From the NCBI RefSeq assembly GCF_000725545.1, contig NZ_JNZP01000019.1, forward strand, positions 1-64,000: 64,000 bases of DNA, written 5' to 3'. This stretch comes from Streptomyces exfoliatus. Lineage in GTDB: Bacteria; Actinomycetota; Actinomycetes; Streptomycetales; Streptomycetaceae. The notes beneath the pieces were generated by a model. It made no database searches. It was not told where the DNA came from and worked only from the letters and a program-made list of their open reading frames with translations. Position numbers and translations under genes: made by a program. Positions 38,193 to 46,394 of this stretch are shown here, piece after piece (the stretch's first letter is position 1; the number at the start of each line of letters is the position of its first letter).

Positions 38193-39355
38193 CCGGCGTC
38201 CTCCACCGTCTCCACGCCCGCGTCGATGTCCTGGGCCGCGTCGAGACCGAAGGTGTGCGCCGGGTTCCAGTGCAGGACCACCTCGGCACCCGGGACGAGC
38301 CGGGTGTCGCGCTCGATGTTCTGTTCGTACACCTGGAGCTCCGCGCCCGCCGGGCTGTTCACGACGTACTGCGTGGAGACGCCGATGAACGAGGAGTCGG
38401 CGATCCGGCCGGTGACCCGGTTGCGGCCGTCGGCGATCTTCCCCGCGTCGTCGGCGTGCGCGAGCGAGATCTTCTCGGGTCGCACGCCCACGAGCACCTT
38501 GCCGCCCTGGCGGACGGCCGAGGTACAGCGGTCGCCGGGCACGCGGAGCTTGCCGCCGCCCGCCGTCACCACCACGTCGGTGCCGGTCTCGACGACCTCG
38601 GCCTCGATGAGGTTGGAGGTGCCGAGGAAGTTGGCGACGAAGGTGGTCTGCGGGTTCTCGTACAGGTCGGCGGGGGCGCCGAGCTGCTCGACCCGGCCGC
38701 CGTTCATCACCGCGACCTGGTCGGCCATCGTCATGGCCTCCTCCTGGTCGTGGGTGACGTGCACGAAGGTGATGCCGACCTCGGTCTGGATCCGCTTGAG
38801 CTCCAGCTGCATCTGCCGGCGCAGCTTGAGGTCGAGGGCGCCGAGCGGCTCGTCGAGGAGCAGCACCTGCGGGTGGTTGATGAGCGCGCGGGCCACGGCG
38901 ACGCGCTGCTGCTGGCCGCCGGAGAGCTGGTGCGGCTTGTGCCGGGCCTTGTCGCCGAGCTGGACGAGCTCCAGCATGTCGTCGACCTGCTTCTTCACCG
39001 ACTTGATGCCGCGCCGGCGCAGGCCGAAGGCGATGTTCTCGGTGATGTCCATGTGCGGGAAGAGCGCGTAGGACTGGAAGACGGTGTTGACCGGCCGCTT
39101 GTACGGCGGGAGGTCGGTGACGTCCTTGTCGCCGAGGAAGACGGTGCCGGTGCTGGGGTCCTCCAGGCCGGCGATCATGCGCAGCGTGGTGGTCTTGCCG
39201 CAGCCGGAGGCGCCGAGGAGGGCGAAGAAGGAGCCCTGCGGGACGGTCAGGTCGAGCGGGTGGACGGCGGTGAAGGAGCCGTACGTCTTGCTGATCCCGG
39301 TGAGACGGACGTCGCCGCCAGTGTTCTTTCCGGTGTGAGCAGTCTTGTCAGTCAT
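38189..39355 (-). CDS. potA: Polyamine ABC transporter ATPase PotA-like
   Basis: This 388-aa ATPase starts at ATG 39355; the frame continues upstream across potD and is a shadow there. Walker A is LLGASGCGKTTTLRM, the Q-loop VFQSYALFP, the signature LSGGQQQRVAVARAL, Walker B VLLLDEPLGALD and the H-loop VTHDQEEAM. The C-terminal TOBE domain (from about 280) is typical of the CUT1/POPT group that includes PotA. It energises uptake with PotBC. Confidence 0.94.
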   Translation of the reverse strand: MTDKTAHTGKNTGGDVRLTGISKTYGSFTAVHPLDLTVPQGSFFALLGASGCGKTTTLRMIAGLEDPSTGTVFLGDKDVTDLPPYKRPVNTVFQSYALFPHMDITENIAFGLRRRGIKSVKKQVDDMLELVQLGDKARHKPHQLSGGQQQRVAVARALINHPQVLLLDEPLGALDLKLRRQMQLELKRIQTEVGITFVHVTHDQEEAMTMADQVAVMNGGRVEQLGAPADLYENPQTTFVANFLGTSNLIEAEVVETGTDVVVTAGGGKLRVPGDRCTSAVRQGGKVLVGVRPEKISLAHADDAGKIADGRNRVTGRIADSSFIGVSTQYVVNSPAGAELQVYEQNIERDTRLVPGAEVVLHWNPAHTFGLDAAQDIDAGVETVEDAG

Positions 39356-39399
39356 GGGTTCTGATCCCAGGGGAGTGAGAGAGGTGGACGACGTGGGCC

Positions 39400-40647
39400 T
39401 CAGGCGCCGATGAGCTTGGCGAACTTCTCCTCGTACGCCGTCTCCTCCGCGCTGGTCAGCGAACGGAAGGCGCGCGACTTCTTGGCCATGGCCTTGTCCG
39501 GGAGGATCAGCGTGTTGTTCGCGAGCTCCGGGTCGATCTTGGCGAGTTCGTCCTTCACCCCGTCGACGGGACAGACGTAGTTGATGTACGCGGCGAGCTG
39601 GGCGGCGACGGGAAGCTCGTAGTAGTAGTCGATGAGCTTCTCGGCGTTCGTCTTGTGCCGGGCCTGCGCGGGGACGAGCAGGTTGTCGCTGGAGGTGATG
39701 TAGCCGGCGGACGGGATCGCGAACTTGATGTCCGGGTTGTCCACCTGGAGCTGGATGATGTCGCCGGCCCAGGCGAGACAGGCGGCGATGTCGCCCTTGT
39801 CCAGGTCGGAGGTGTAGTCGTTGCCGGTGAAGCGGCGGATCTGCTTCTTGTCGACGCCCTTCTGGAGGCGCCCGATCGCCGCGTCGTAGTCGGCGTCGCT
39901 GAAGTTCCCCGGATCCTTGCCCATGTCGAGCAGCGTCATGCCGACGGAGTCGCGCATCTCGGTGAGGAAGCCGACCCGGCCCTTGAGGGCGGGGTCGTCG
40001 AGGAGCTGGGTGACCGAGTCGACCTTCTTCCCGCCGGTCGCCTTCACGTTGTACGCGATGACGGTGGAGATGCCGGTCCACGGGTACGAGTAGGACCGGC
40101 CCGGGTCCCAGTCGGGGCGGCGGAACTGGCTGGAGAGGTTCGCGTACGCGTTGGGGAGGTTGGCCGGGTCGAGCTTCTGTGCCCAGCCGAGCCGGATGAT
40201 GCGGGCGGCGAGCCAGTCGGTGACGCAGATCAGGTCGCGGCCGGTGTCCTGGCCGGCCGCGAGCTGCGGCTTGATCTTGCCGAAGAACTCGACGTTGTCG
40301 TTGATGTCCTCGGTGTACTTGACCTTGATCCCGGTGCGTTTGGCGAACGCCTCCAGGGTGGGGCGGGACTTCTCGTCCTCGCTGACGTCCATGTACTCGG
40401 TCCAGTTGGAGAAGGCGAGGGTCTTCTCCTTGGCCGAGACGTCCGTGGAGGCGGGCCCCTGGCCCTCCCGCTTGGCCGGCGGGATGCCGCAGGCGCTCAG
40501 TCCGGCGAGGCCGCCGACCGTGAGCGCGCCGACGCCGCCCGCGCGCAGCATCGAACGGCGGCTGAGGGCGCCCCGGCCACTCGTCATGCTGCGCCGTATC
40601 GCCGCCAGCTGCGCGGCGGACAGGCTTTCGGGCTCGTACTGCTCCAT
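39400..40647 (-). CDS. potD: Polyamine-binding lipoprotein PotD-like, Tat-type export
   Basis: This 415-aa solute-binding protein has a long N-terminal stretch (residues 1-28) before a twin-arginine signal, SRRSMLRAGGVGALTVGGLA, and a lipobox LSAC. Export by Tat with lipid anchoring is likely. The mature part resembles PotD/PotF (LAFSNWTEYMDVSEDE, KVKYTEDINDNVEFFGK, FLTEMRDSVGMTLLDMG). Exact polyamine is not predictable. It lies 48 nt after the aldehyde dehydrogenase and 44 nt before potA. Confidence 0.91.
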   Translation of the reverse strand: MEQYEPESLSAAQLAAIRRSMTSGRGALSRRSMLRAGGVGALTVGGLAGLSACGIPPAKREGQGPASTDVSAKEKTLAFSNWTEYMDVSEDEKSRPTLEAFAKRTGIKVKYTEDINDNVEFFGKIKPQLAAGQDTGRDLICVTDWLAARIIRLGWAQKLDPANLPNAYANLSSQFRRPDWDPGRSYSYPWTGISTVIAYNVKATGGKKVDSVTQLLDDPALKGRVGFLTEMRDSVGMTLLDMGKDPGNFSDADYDAAIGRLQKGVDKKQIRRFTGNDYTSDLDKGDIAACLAWAGDIIQLQVDNPDIKFAIPSAGYITSSDNLLVPAQARHKTNAEKLIDYYYELPVAAQLAAYINYVCPVDGVKDELAKIDPELANNTLILPDKAMAKKSRAFRSLTSAEETAYEEKFAKLIGA

Positions 40648-40695
40648 GCGCTGTGCCCTTTCGGGATGGTTCGTCGCTGGTCCGGCGACGGATTG

Positions 40696-42210
40696 CTATC
40701 GGTCCCCGAAGATCGTGCGGTGCCAATCCTTCGCGGCGACCGCCGTGTTGTCGAACATCACGTGCTTGACCTGCGTGTACTCCTCGAAGGAGTACGCCGA
40801 CATGTCCTTTCCGTAGCCCGAGGCCTTGGTGCCGCCGTGGGGCATCTCGCTGATGATCGGAATGTGGTCGTTGACCCACACGCAACCCGCCTTGATGTCC
40901 CGGGTGGCGCGGTTGGCCCGGTAGACGTCACGGCTCCAGGCCGAGGCGGCCAGGCCGTACGGCGTGTCGTTGGCGAGCCGGATGCCCTCGTCGTCGGTGT
41001 CGAAGGGCAGGGCCACCAGGACGGGTCCGAAGATCTCCGACTGCACCACCTCGCTGTCCTGGGCGGCGCCGGTGATCAGGGTCGGACGGTAGTACGCACC
41101 GTCCTTCAGGTCTCCTCCCGGGGCTTCGCCGCCGGTGACGACGGTGGCGTAGGCGCGGGCGCGCTCGACGAAGCCGGCGACGCTGTCGCGGTGCCGGTGG
41201 CTGATCAGCGGGCCGAGGTCGGTGGTGGGGTCGAAGGGGTCGCCGACGCGGACGGTCTCCATCAGTTCCGCGACGCGCGCGACGAAGGCGTCGAAGAGCG
41301 GGCGCTGGACGTACGCGCGCGTGGCGGCGGTGCAGTCCTGGCCGCTGTTGATGAGGGAGGCGGCGACGGCGCCCTGGGCGGCGGCCTCCAGGTCGGCGTC
41401 GTCGAAGACGACGAAGGGGGCCTTGCCGCCGAGTTCGAGGTGGAGTCGCTTCACGGTGGCGGTGGCGATCTCGGCGACCCGCTTGCCGACCGGGGTGGAG
41501 CCGGTGAAGGAGGTCATGACGACATCGGGGTGTCCGACGAGGTGTTCGCCGACGGTCCGCCCGGCGCCGCTGACGACGTTGATGACTCCGTCGGGGATGC
41601 CTGCCTCCTTCGCCGCCTGCGCGAACATCAGGGAGGTGAGCGGGGTGAGCTCGGCGGGCTTCAGGACGATCGTGTTGCCGGCCGCGACGGCCGGGAGGAT
41701 CTTCCAGGCGGCCATCTGGAGCGGGTAGTTCCAGGGGGCGATGGAGCCGATGACCCCGATCGGTTCGCGCCGGATGTACGAGGTGTGGTCGCCGCTGTAC
41801 TCGGCGGCCGACTGGCCCTGGAGGTGGCGGGCGGCCCCCGCGAAGAAGGCGGTGTTGTCGACGGTGCCCGGCACGTCGAACTCGGTGGTGAGCTTGAGGG
41901 GCTTGCCGCACTGGAGGGACTCCACGCGGGCGATGTCGTCGGCCCACTCGGCGAGGACGCCGGCGAAGCGGTGCAGCGCGTCGGAGCGCTCGCCGGGGGT
42001 GGCGCCCGCCCAGCCGGGGAAGGCGGCCTTGGCGGCGGCGACGGCCTCGTCGACGTCGGCGGTGGAGGCGAGCGCGTAGGTGTACACGCTCTCCCCTGTC
42101 GCCGGGTCGATCACGCTGTGTTCCTCGCCTGACGTTCCGGCACGGAGCCGCCCGCCGATGTACTGCGCGCCGGCCGCGAAGCGGTCCGACACCTGGAAGC
42201 GGTTGCCCAT
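40696..42210 (-). CDS. Gamma-aminobutyraldehyde dehydrogenase (polyamine operon)
   Basis: This 504-aa aldehyde dehydrogenase starts at ATG 42210, with GGAGAG 4-10 nt upstream. NAD site SFTGSTPVGKRVAEIA, catalytic Glu LELGGKAPFVVF and catalytic Cys NSGQDCTAATR are intact. It resembles PuuC/PatD-type enzymes that oxidise 4-aminobutanal or its gamma-glutamyl form to GABA. It heads the operon, upstream of potDABC and the flavoprotein. A second homologue is at 50257-51693. Confidence 0.92.
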   Translation of the reverse strand: MGNRFQVSDRFAAGAQYIGGRLRAGTSGEEHSVIDPATGESVYTYALASTADVDEAVAAAKAAFPGWAGATPGERSDALHRFAGVLAEWADDIARVESLQCGKPLKLTTEFDVPGTVDNTAFFAGAARHLQGQSAAEYSGDHTSYIRREPIGVIGSIAPWNYPLQMAAWKILPAVAAGNTIVLKPAELTPLTSLMFAQAAKEAGIPDGVINVVSGAGRTVGEHLVGHPDVVMTSFTGSTPVGKRVAEIATATVKRLHLELGGKAPFVVFDDADLEAAAQGAVAASLINSGQDCTAATRAYVQRPLFDAFVARVAELMETVRVGDPFDPTTDLGPLISHRHRDSVAGFVERARAYATVVTGGEAPGGDLKDGAYYRPTLITGAAQDSEVVQSEIFGPVLVALPFDTDDEGIRLANDTPYGLAASAWSRDVYRANRATRDIKAGCVWVNDHIPIISEMPHGGTKASGYGKDMSAYSFEEYTQVKHVMFDNTAVAAKDWHRTIFGDR

Positions 42211-42269
42211 GACGCTCTCCGTTGTCCAAGCTCGAATTGAGTGCCGATCCTGACAGAGGGACGACCCCC

Positions 42270-42290
42270 CAACAAGGGATTCCGTTGTTG
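42270..42290. promoter_or_regulatory. Palindromic operator candidate before the polyamine operon
   Basis: Outer arms CAACAA (42270-42275) and TTGTTG (42285-42290) enclose inner GGA and TCC around single spacer bases, giving an 18-of-21 symmetric site. It lies 60-80 nt upstream of the aldehyde dehydrogenase ATG, in the divergent region with the NADAR gene. The likely regulator is not identified; the Lrp/AsnC protein at 51884 is one candidate. Confidence 0.55.
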
Positions 42291-42385
42291 CCTTTTGGTT
42301 ACGCGACGGAATCGGTCGACCATGTGTCGAGGTGCCCGGAAAATCTCCGTACGGAGTGTCCGTGGCGGCTGCCAGACTCGCATGC

Positions 42386-42934
42386 ATGAGCAAGATCGAG
42401 GAGCTGACGCAGCAGGTCAACCGGGGTGACAGGGGCAAGTGGCTGCACTTCTGGGGCCACCGTCCACACCCGGAGGGACGCCTCTCGGCGAGCTGTCTGA
42501 GCCAGTGGTGGCCCGCACCCTTCGAGGTCGCCGACGTGCGCTACGCGACCGCCGAGCACTGGATGATGGCCGCCAAGGCCCGGCTCTTCGGGGACGCGGA
42601 CGCCGAGCGGGCCGCGCTCGCCGCCCGTACCCCCGCCGAGGCCAAGAAGGCGGGACGGCTCGTGCGGGGCTTCGACGAGACGGTGTGGGAGCGGGAGCGG
42701 TTCGGGATCGTCGTCGAGGGCAGCGTCCACAAGTTCACCTCGGACGAAGCCCTGCGCGCGTACCTCCTGGGCACGGGCAGCCGGGTCCTGGTGGAGGCCA
42801 GCCCTGTGGACCGCGTCTGGGGGATCGGCCTGGCGGCCGACGATCCCCGCGCCCACGACCCGGCCCGCTGGCGCGGCCTGAACCTCCTGGGCTTCGCGCT
42901 CATGGAGGCGCGGGAGCGGCTGCGGAGCGGGTGA
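42386..42934 (+). CDS. NADAR family protein (YbiA-like)
   Basis: This 182-aa protein shows the NADAR hallmarks FWGH, CLSQWWPAPFEV, TAEHWMMAAKARLFGD and GFALMEARERLR. Family members cleave N-glycosidic bonds of riboflavin intermediates or ADP-ribose derivatives; specificity here is unknown. ATG 42386 is preferred, as an upstream in-frame ATG (42332) adds 18 residues without homology; no strong ribosome site is visible before either. It is divergent from the polyamine operon and convergent with the DUF4190 gene. Confidence 0.88.
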   Translation: MSKIEELTQQVNRGDRGKWLHFWGHRPHPEGRLSASCLSQWWPAPFEVADVRYATAEHWMMAAKARLFGDADAERAALAARTPAEAKKAGRLVRGFDETVWERERFGIVVEGSVHKFTSDEALRAYLLGTGSRVLVEASPVDRVWGIGLAADDPRAHDPARWRGLNLLGFALMEARERLRSG

Positions 42935-42960
42935 GACGCGGGCCCCGACCCCGGTGAGAC

Positions 42961-43001
42961 GTGACGGGCCCCGCACCTCGGTGAGGTGCGGGGCCCGTCA
43001 C
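42961..43001. terminator. Bidirectional terminator between NADAR and DUF4190 genes
   Basis: A perfect 19-bp stem (GTGACGGGCCCCGCACCTC and complement) with a 3-nt loop lies between the two converging genes. Confidence 0.82.
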
Positions 43002-43013
43002 GGGCTCAGGGAC

Positions 43014-43706
43014 TCAGCGCGGAGCGCTGAGGGAGGTCCCGGTCGACGACCAGGGGTCCTCACCGCTCTTCTCCCACTCGTCCGCCTTCGTCGCGAGGAA
43101 GATGATGAGCGCGATGCCCGCGAGGCCGAGGACGATGCCGATGGAGCCGAGCGCGATGCCGGCGACGGCCTGCCCCTTGTTGCTCGCCTCGCCCCGCAGG
43201 TGCCGCTTGCGGCCCACGATCCCGAGGGGCAGCGCGATGCCGCCCAGGATCAGGCCGAGGATGCCGTACGAGCAGAAGGACAGCACGACGGCGCAGATGC
43301 CCAGCACCATCGAGGCGATGCCCATCCCGTTGTTCGGCTGCTGCCAGCCGGCCTGGGCGTATCCCGGGTAGCCGTACCCGGAGGCCGGCGGCGGGGTCGG
43401 GGCGGCCGGATAGCCGTACGCACCGGAGGTGTTGGCCGCCGGGTAGCCGTACCCGGCGGAGGGGTTCGCCGCCGGGTAGCCGTACGTACCGGGCGCGGCC
43501 GCCGGGCCGCCCGGGGCCACCGGCGGCGGTGGCACGTCGCCGCCGGGGCCGGTGGCGGCCGGCATCGACGTGACCGTCATCTGGTCGTGCACGGGTGGCG
43601 GCGTCGGCGTCGCCGGCTTGCTCAGTTCCACCCCGTCGCGGTTCGGCGGAGCCCAGGGGTCCGTCGGGTCGTAGCCACCCCGCGACTGGTCTCGGTTGTC
43701 AGACAT
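43014..43706 (-). CDS. DUF4190 membrane protein with YGYPAAN repeats
   Basis: This 230-aa protein has a Pro/Gly/Tyr-rich N-terminal half with imperfect repeats (TYGYPAANPS, GYGYPAANTS, AYGYPAAPTP, GYGYPGYA; about residues 73-118) and a C-terminal DUF4190 domain with two hydrophobic hairpins (MGIASMVLGICAVVLSFC and AGIALGSIGIVLGLAGIALI). Function is unknown. Start ATG at 43706. It has its own promoter and converges with the NADAR gene. Confidence 0.85.
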   Translation of the reverse strand: MSDNRDQSRGGYDPTDPWAPPNRDGVELSKPATPTPPPVHDQMTVTSMPAATGPGGDVPPPPVAPGGPAAAPGTYGYPAANPSAGYGYPAANTSGAYGYPAAPTPPPASGYGYPGYAQAGWQQPNNGMGIASMVLGICAVVLSFCSYGILGLILGGIALPLGIVGRKRHLRGEASNKGQAVAGIALGSIGIVLGLAGIALIIFLATKADEWEKSGEDPWSSTGTSLSAPR

Positions 43707-43781
43707 GGGCCTCCCCCATCATGGTCCCGCCATGCTACGACCTCACCCCTCCGGGGGAACCGCCCGGCCTACGATGACCTG

Positions 43782-44813
43782 ATGACCGACCTCCATCCCT
43801 TCATCGCGGGCCTGCCCAAGGCCGAGCTGCACGTCCACCACGTCGGCTCCGCCTCGCCCCGCATCGTGGCCGAACTGGCGGCCCGGCACCCCGACTCCAA
43901 GGTCCCCACGGACCCGGAGGCGCTGGCCGACTACTTCACGTTCACCGACTTCGCGCACTTCATCGACGTCTACCTGTCCGTCGTCGACCTGGTCCGCACG
44001 CCGGAGGACGTCCGGCTGCTCACCTTCGAGATCGCCCGTGACATGGCCCGGCAGAACATCCGGTACGCCGAGCTGACCATCACCCCCTACTCCTCCACCC
44101 GCAGGGGCATCGACGAGCGCGCGTTCATGGCGGCGATCGAGGACGCCCGCAAGGCCGCGGAGGCCGAGTTCGGCACCGTCCTGCGCTGGTGCTTCGACAT
44201 CCCGGGCGAGGCCGGCCTCGTCTCCGCCGAGGAGACCGCCCGGCTCGCCACGACCGACGGGCTCCGCCCCGAGGGCCTCGTCTCCTTCGGCCTCGGCGGC
44301 CCGGAGATCGGCGTGCCGCGTCCGCAGTTCAAGCCGTACTTCGACCTGGCGCGGGCGGCCGGTCTGCACTCCGTCCCGCACGCCGGCGAGACGACGGGAC
44401 CGCAGACGGTCTGGGACGCGATCAACGACCTGGGCGCCGAGCGCATCGGCCACGGCACCAGCTCGGTCCAGGACCCGGAACTCCTCGCCCACCTGGCGGA
44501 GCACCGCATCGCCCTGGAGGTCTGCCCGACCTCGAACATCGCCACGCGGGCCGTCGCCACCCTGGACGAGCACCCGATCCGGCGGATGGTGGAGGCCGGG
44601 GTCCTCGTCACGATCAACAGCGACGACCCGCCGATGTTCGGCACCGACCTCAACAACGAGTACGCGGTCGCCGCCCGCCTCCTGGGCCTCGACGAGCGCG
44701 GTGTCGCCGCCCTCGCCAAGAACGCCGTGGAGGCCTCCTTCCTCGACGCGGCCGGCAAGGCGAGGATCGCCGCCGAGATCGACACGTACACCGACAGCTG
44801 GCTCGCACGCTGA
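43782..44813 (+). CDS. Adenosine-deaminase family enzyme, probable aminodeoxyfutalosine deaminase
   Basis: This 343-aa metal-dependent deaminase has zinc ligands in AELHVHHVGS, the catalytic VPHAGETTGP, IGHGTSS and the metal Asp in INSDDPPMFGT. The HVHHVGSASP form, instead of H.HLDG, resembles the S. avermitilis enzyme that deaminates 6-aminodeoxyfutalosine for menaquinone biosynthesis, as I recall; Streptomyces use the futalosine route. Adenosine remains an alternative. ATG 43782 is preferred, with GATGACCTG upstream. The next gene starts 19 nt later. Confidence 0.88.
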   Translation: MTDLHPFIAGLPKAELHVHHVGSASPRIVAELAARHPDSKVPTDPEALADYFTFTDFAHFIDVYLSVVDLVRTPEDVRLLTFEIARDMARQNIRYAELTITPYSSTRRGIDERAFMAAIEDARKAAEAEFGTVLRWCFDIPGEAGLVSAEETARLATTDGLRPEGLVSFGLGGPEIGVPRPQFKPYFDLARAAGLHSVPHAGETTGPQTVWDAINDLGAERIGHGTSSVQDPELLAHLAEHRIALEVCPTSNIATRAVATLDEHPIRRMVEAGVLVTINSDDPPMFGTDLNNEYAVAARLLGLDERGVAALAKNAVEASFLDAAGKARIAAEIDTYTDSWLAR

Positions 44814-44832
44814 CGGCGGCGAGAATGGGGCC

Positions 44833-45612
44833 ATGGACTCCGACACCGCCGTGGACCCGACGGCCGCCATGGACCTGACCGCCGCGAGGGACCTGACCGC
44901 CGCGAGGGAAGCCGCGGGGAGACCGCACGTCACCGTGGTCGGTCATCGCGGCGACCCGTACCGCGTCCGCGAGAACACGCTCCGCTCGATCGGCTCGGCG
45001 ATCGAGCGGGGCGCGGGCGCGGTCGAGGTCGACGTCCGGCTGACGAAGGACCGGGTGCCGGTCCTCCTCCACGACGACACCCTCAAGCGCCTGTGGCGCC
45101 ACGACCGGCCCCTCGCCGCGCTCACGTACGAGCAGGTCCGCGAGCTGACGTACGGCGGGGTGCCTACCCTGCGCGAGGCACTGCAGACCGCCGGCGAGAA
45201 CCGACTGATGCTGGACCTGCCGGGCGGCGACGAGAGCTCGGTCCGCACGATCGTGGGGACGGTCCGCGAGTGCGGCGCCGGGGAGCGGGTCTACTACTGC
45301 GCCGGGGCCGTCGCCATGCTCCAGGTGCGCGCCGCCGACCCGCACGCCGAGATCGCCCTGACCTGGACCTCGCTCGCCCCGCCCCGGCCGGTGCTGCTGG
45401 ACGTGGTACGGCCCCGATGGCTCAACTACCGCTTCGGCCTGGTGAGTCGGGGGCTGACCGAGCGGGTGCACCGGGACGGGATGCTGGTCTCGGCCTGGAC
45501 GGCGGACACCCCCCGCACCATGCGTAAGCTGATCATGAACGGGGTCGACGCGGTCACCACGAACCGGGTCGACGCACTCACCGCCGTCCTGCGAAAGGCC
45601 CAGGCAGCATGA
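44833..45612 (+). CDS. Glycerophosphodiester phosphodiesterase family protein
   Basis: This 259-aa protein shows GHRGDPYRVRENT, GAVEVDVRLTKDRVPVLLHD and the TIM-barrel end SAWTADTPRTM, typical of GDPD enzymes, which hydrolyse glycerophosphodiesters using a metal ion. No signal peptide is visible, so it is cytosolic. The first 25 residues come from three 18-bp repeats, so the start may vary; an in-frame ATG at 44869 is an alternative. It overlaps the next gene by 4 nt (ATGA). Confidence 0.88.
   Translation: MDSDTAVDPTAAMDLTAARDLTAAREAAGRPHVTVVGHRGDPYRVRENTLRSIGSAIERGAGAVEVDVRLTKDRVPVLLHDDTLKRLWRHDRPLAALTYEQVRELTYGGVPTLREALQTAGENRLMLDLPGGDESSVRTIVGTVRECGAGERVYYCAGAVAMLQVRAADPHAEIALTWTSLAPPRPVLLDVVRPRWLNYRFGLVSRGLTERVHRDGMLVSAWTADTPRTMRKLIMNGVDAVTTNRVDALTAVLRKAQAA
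44854..44907. repeat. Three 18-bp tandem repeats at the GDPD N-terminus
   Basis: Two perfect 18-mers (44872-44889 and 44890-44907, beginning GACCTGACCGCC) follow a degenerate one (44854-44871, beginning GACCCGACGG). They encode DPTAAM, DLTAAR, DLTAAR. Being in frame, copy number could vary between strains without breaking the gene. Confidence 0.85.
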
Positions 45613-46394
45613 ACGACCGGATCAGGACCGACGTCGCCCACAACGCCCGGGTGTGGAACTACTGGCTGGGCGGCAAGGACAACTACCCGGTGGACCGCGC
45701 CGTCGGCGACCAGGTCACCGCCTTCTACCCGAGCATCGGCGAAGTGGCGCGCGCGGACCGGGCGTTCCTGGGCCGCGCGGTGACCCATCTGGCCGCCGAG
45801 GCGGGCGTACGCCAGTTCCTGGACATCGGGACGGGCCTGCCGACCGCCGACAACACCCACGAGGTGGCGCAGCGGGTCGCGCCCGACGCCCGGATCGTCT
45901 ACGTCGACAACGACCCGATCGTCCTCACCCACGCCCGCGCGCTGCTGACCGGTACGCCGGAGGGCAGGACCGAGTACGTGGACGCCGACGCGCACGACCC
46001 GGAGCGGATCGTGGCGGCGGCCGCGGCCACGCTCGACCTCTCCCGGCCGGTCGCGGTGATGATGCTCGGCATCCTCAACTTCGTGCTGGACACCGAGGAG
46101 GCCCGGTCGATCGTGCGGACCCTGATGGCCGCCGTCCCCTCCGGCAGCTATCTGGTGCTGACCCATCCGACCCTGGAGCCGGAGCTGGGCGGCGAGGGCA
46201 ACAAGGCCGCGATGGCCTTCTGGAACGAGAACGCGACCCCGCCGATCACCGCCCGCGACCGCGCCGAGTTCGTCTCCTTCCTCGACGGCCTCGACGTCCT
46301 GGAGCCGGGCGTCGTGTCCTGCGCCCGCTGGCGCCCCGCCTCCGCCGCGGGGCACACGGTGGCGCAGTTCGGCGCGGTGGGCCGCAAGCCGTAA
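45609..46394 (+). CDS. S-adenosyl methyltransferase (PF04672-like)
   Basis: This 261-aa protein has the family signature ARVWNYWLGGKDNYPVDRAVGDQ shortened here to its conserved core WNYWLGGKDNYPVD, then the SAM site FLDIGTGLPTADNTHEVA and VYVDNDPIVLTHARALL. Streptomyces genomes have many such paralogues; acceptors are unknown. It overlaps the GDPD gene by 4 nt and shares the TAATG with the histidine kinase, so the four genes from 44833 to 48291 are translationally coupled. Confidence 0.88.
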   Translation: MNDRIRTDVAHNARVWNYWLGGKDNYPVDRAVGDQVTAFYPSIGEVARADRAFLGRAVTHLAAEAGVRQFLDIGTGLPTADNTHEVAQRVAPDARIVYVDNDPIVLTHARALLTGTPEGRTEYVDADAHDPERIVAAAAATLDLSRPVAVMMLGILNFVLDTEEARSIVRTLMAAVPSGSYLVLTHPTLEPELGGEGNKAAMAFWNENATPPITARDRAEFVSFLDGLDVLEPGVVSCARWRPASAAGHTVAQFGAVGRKP

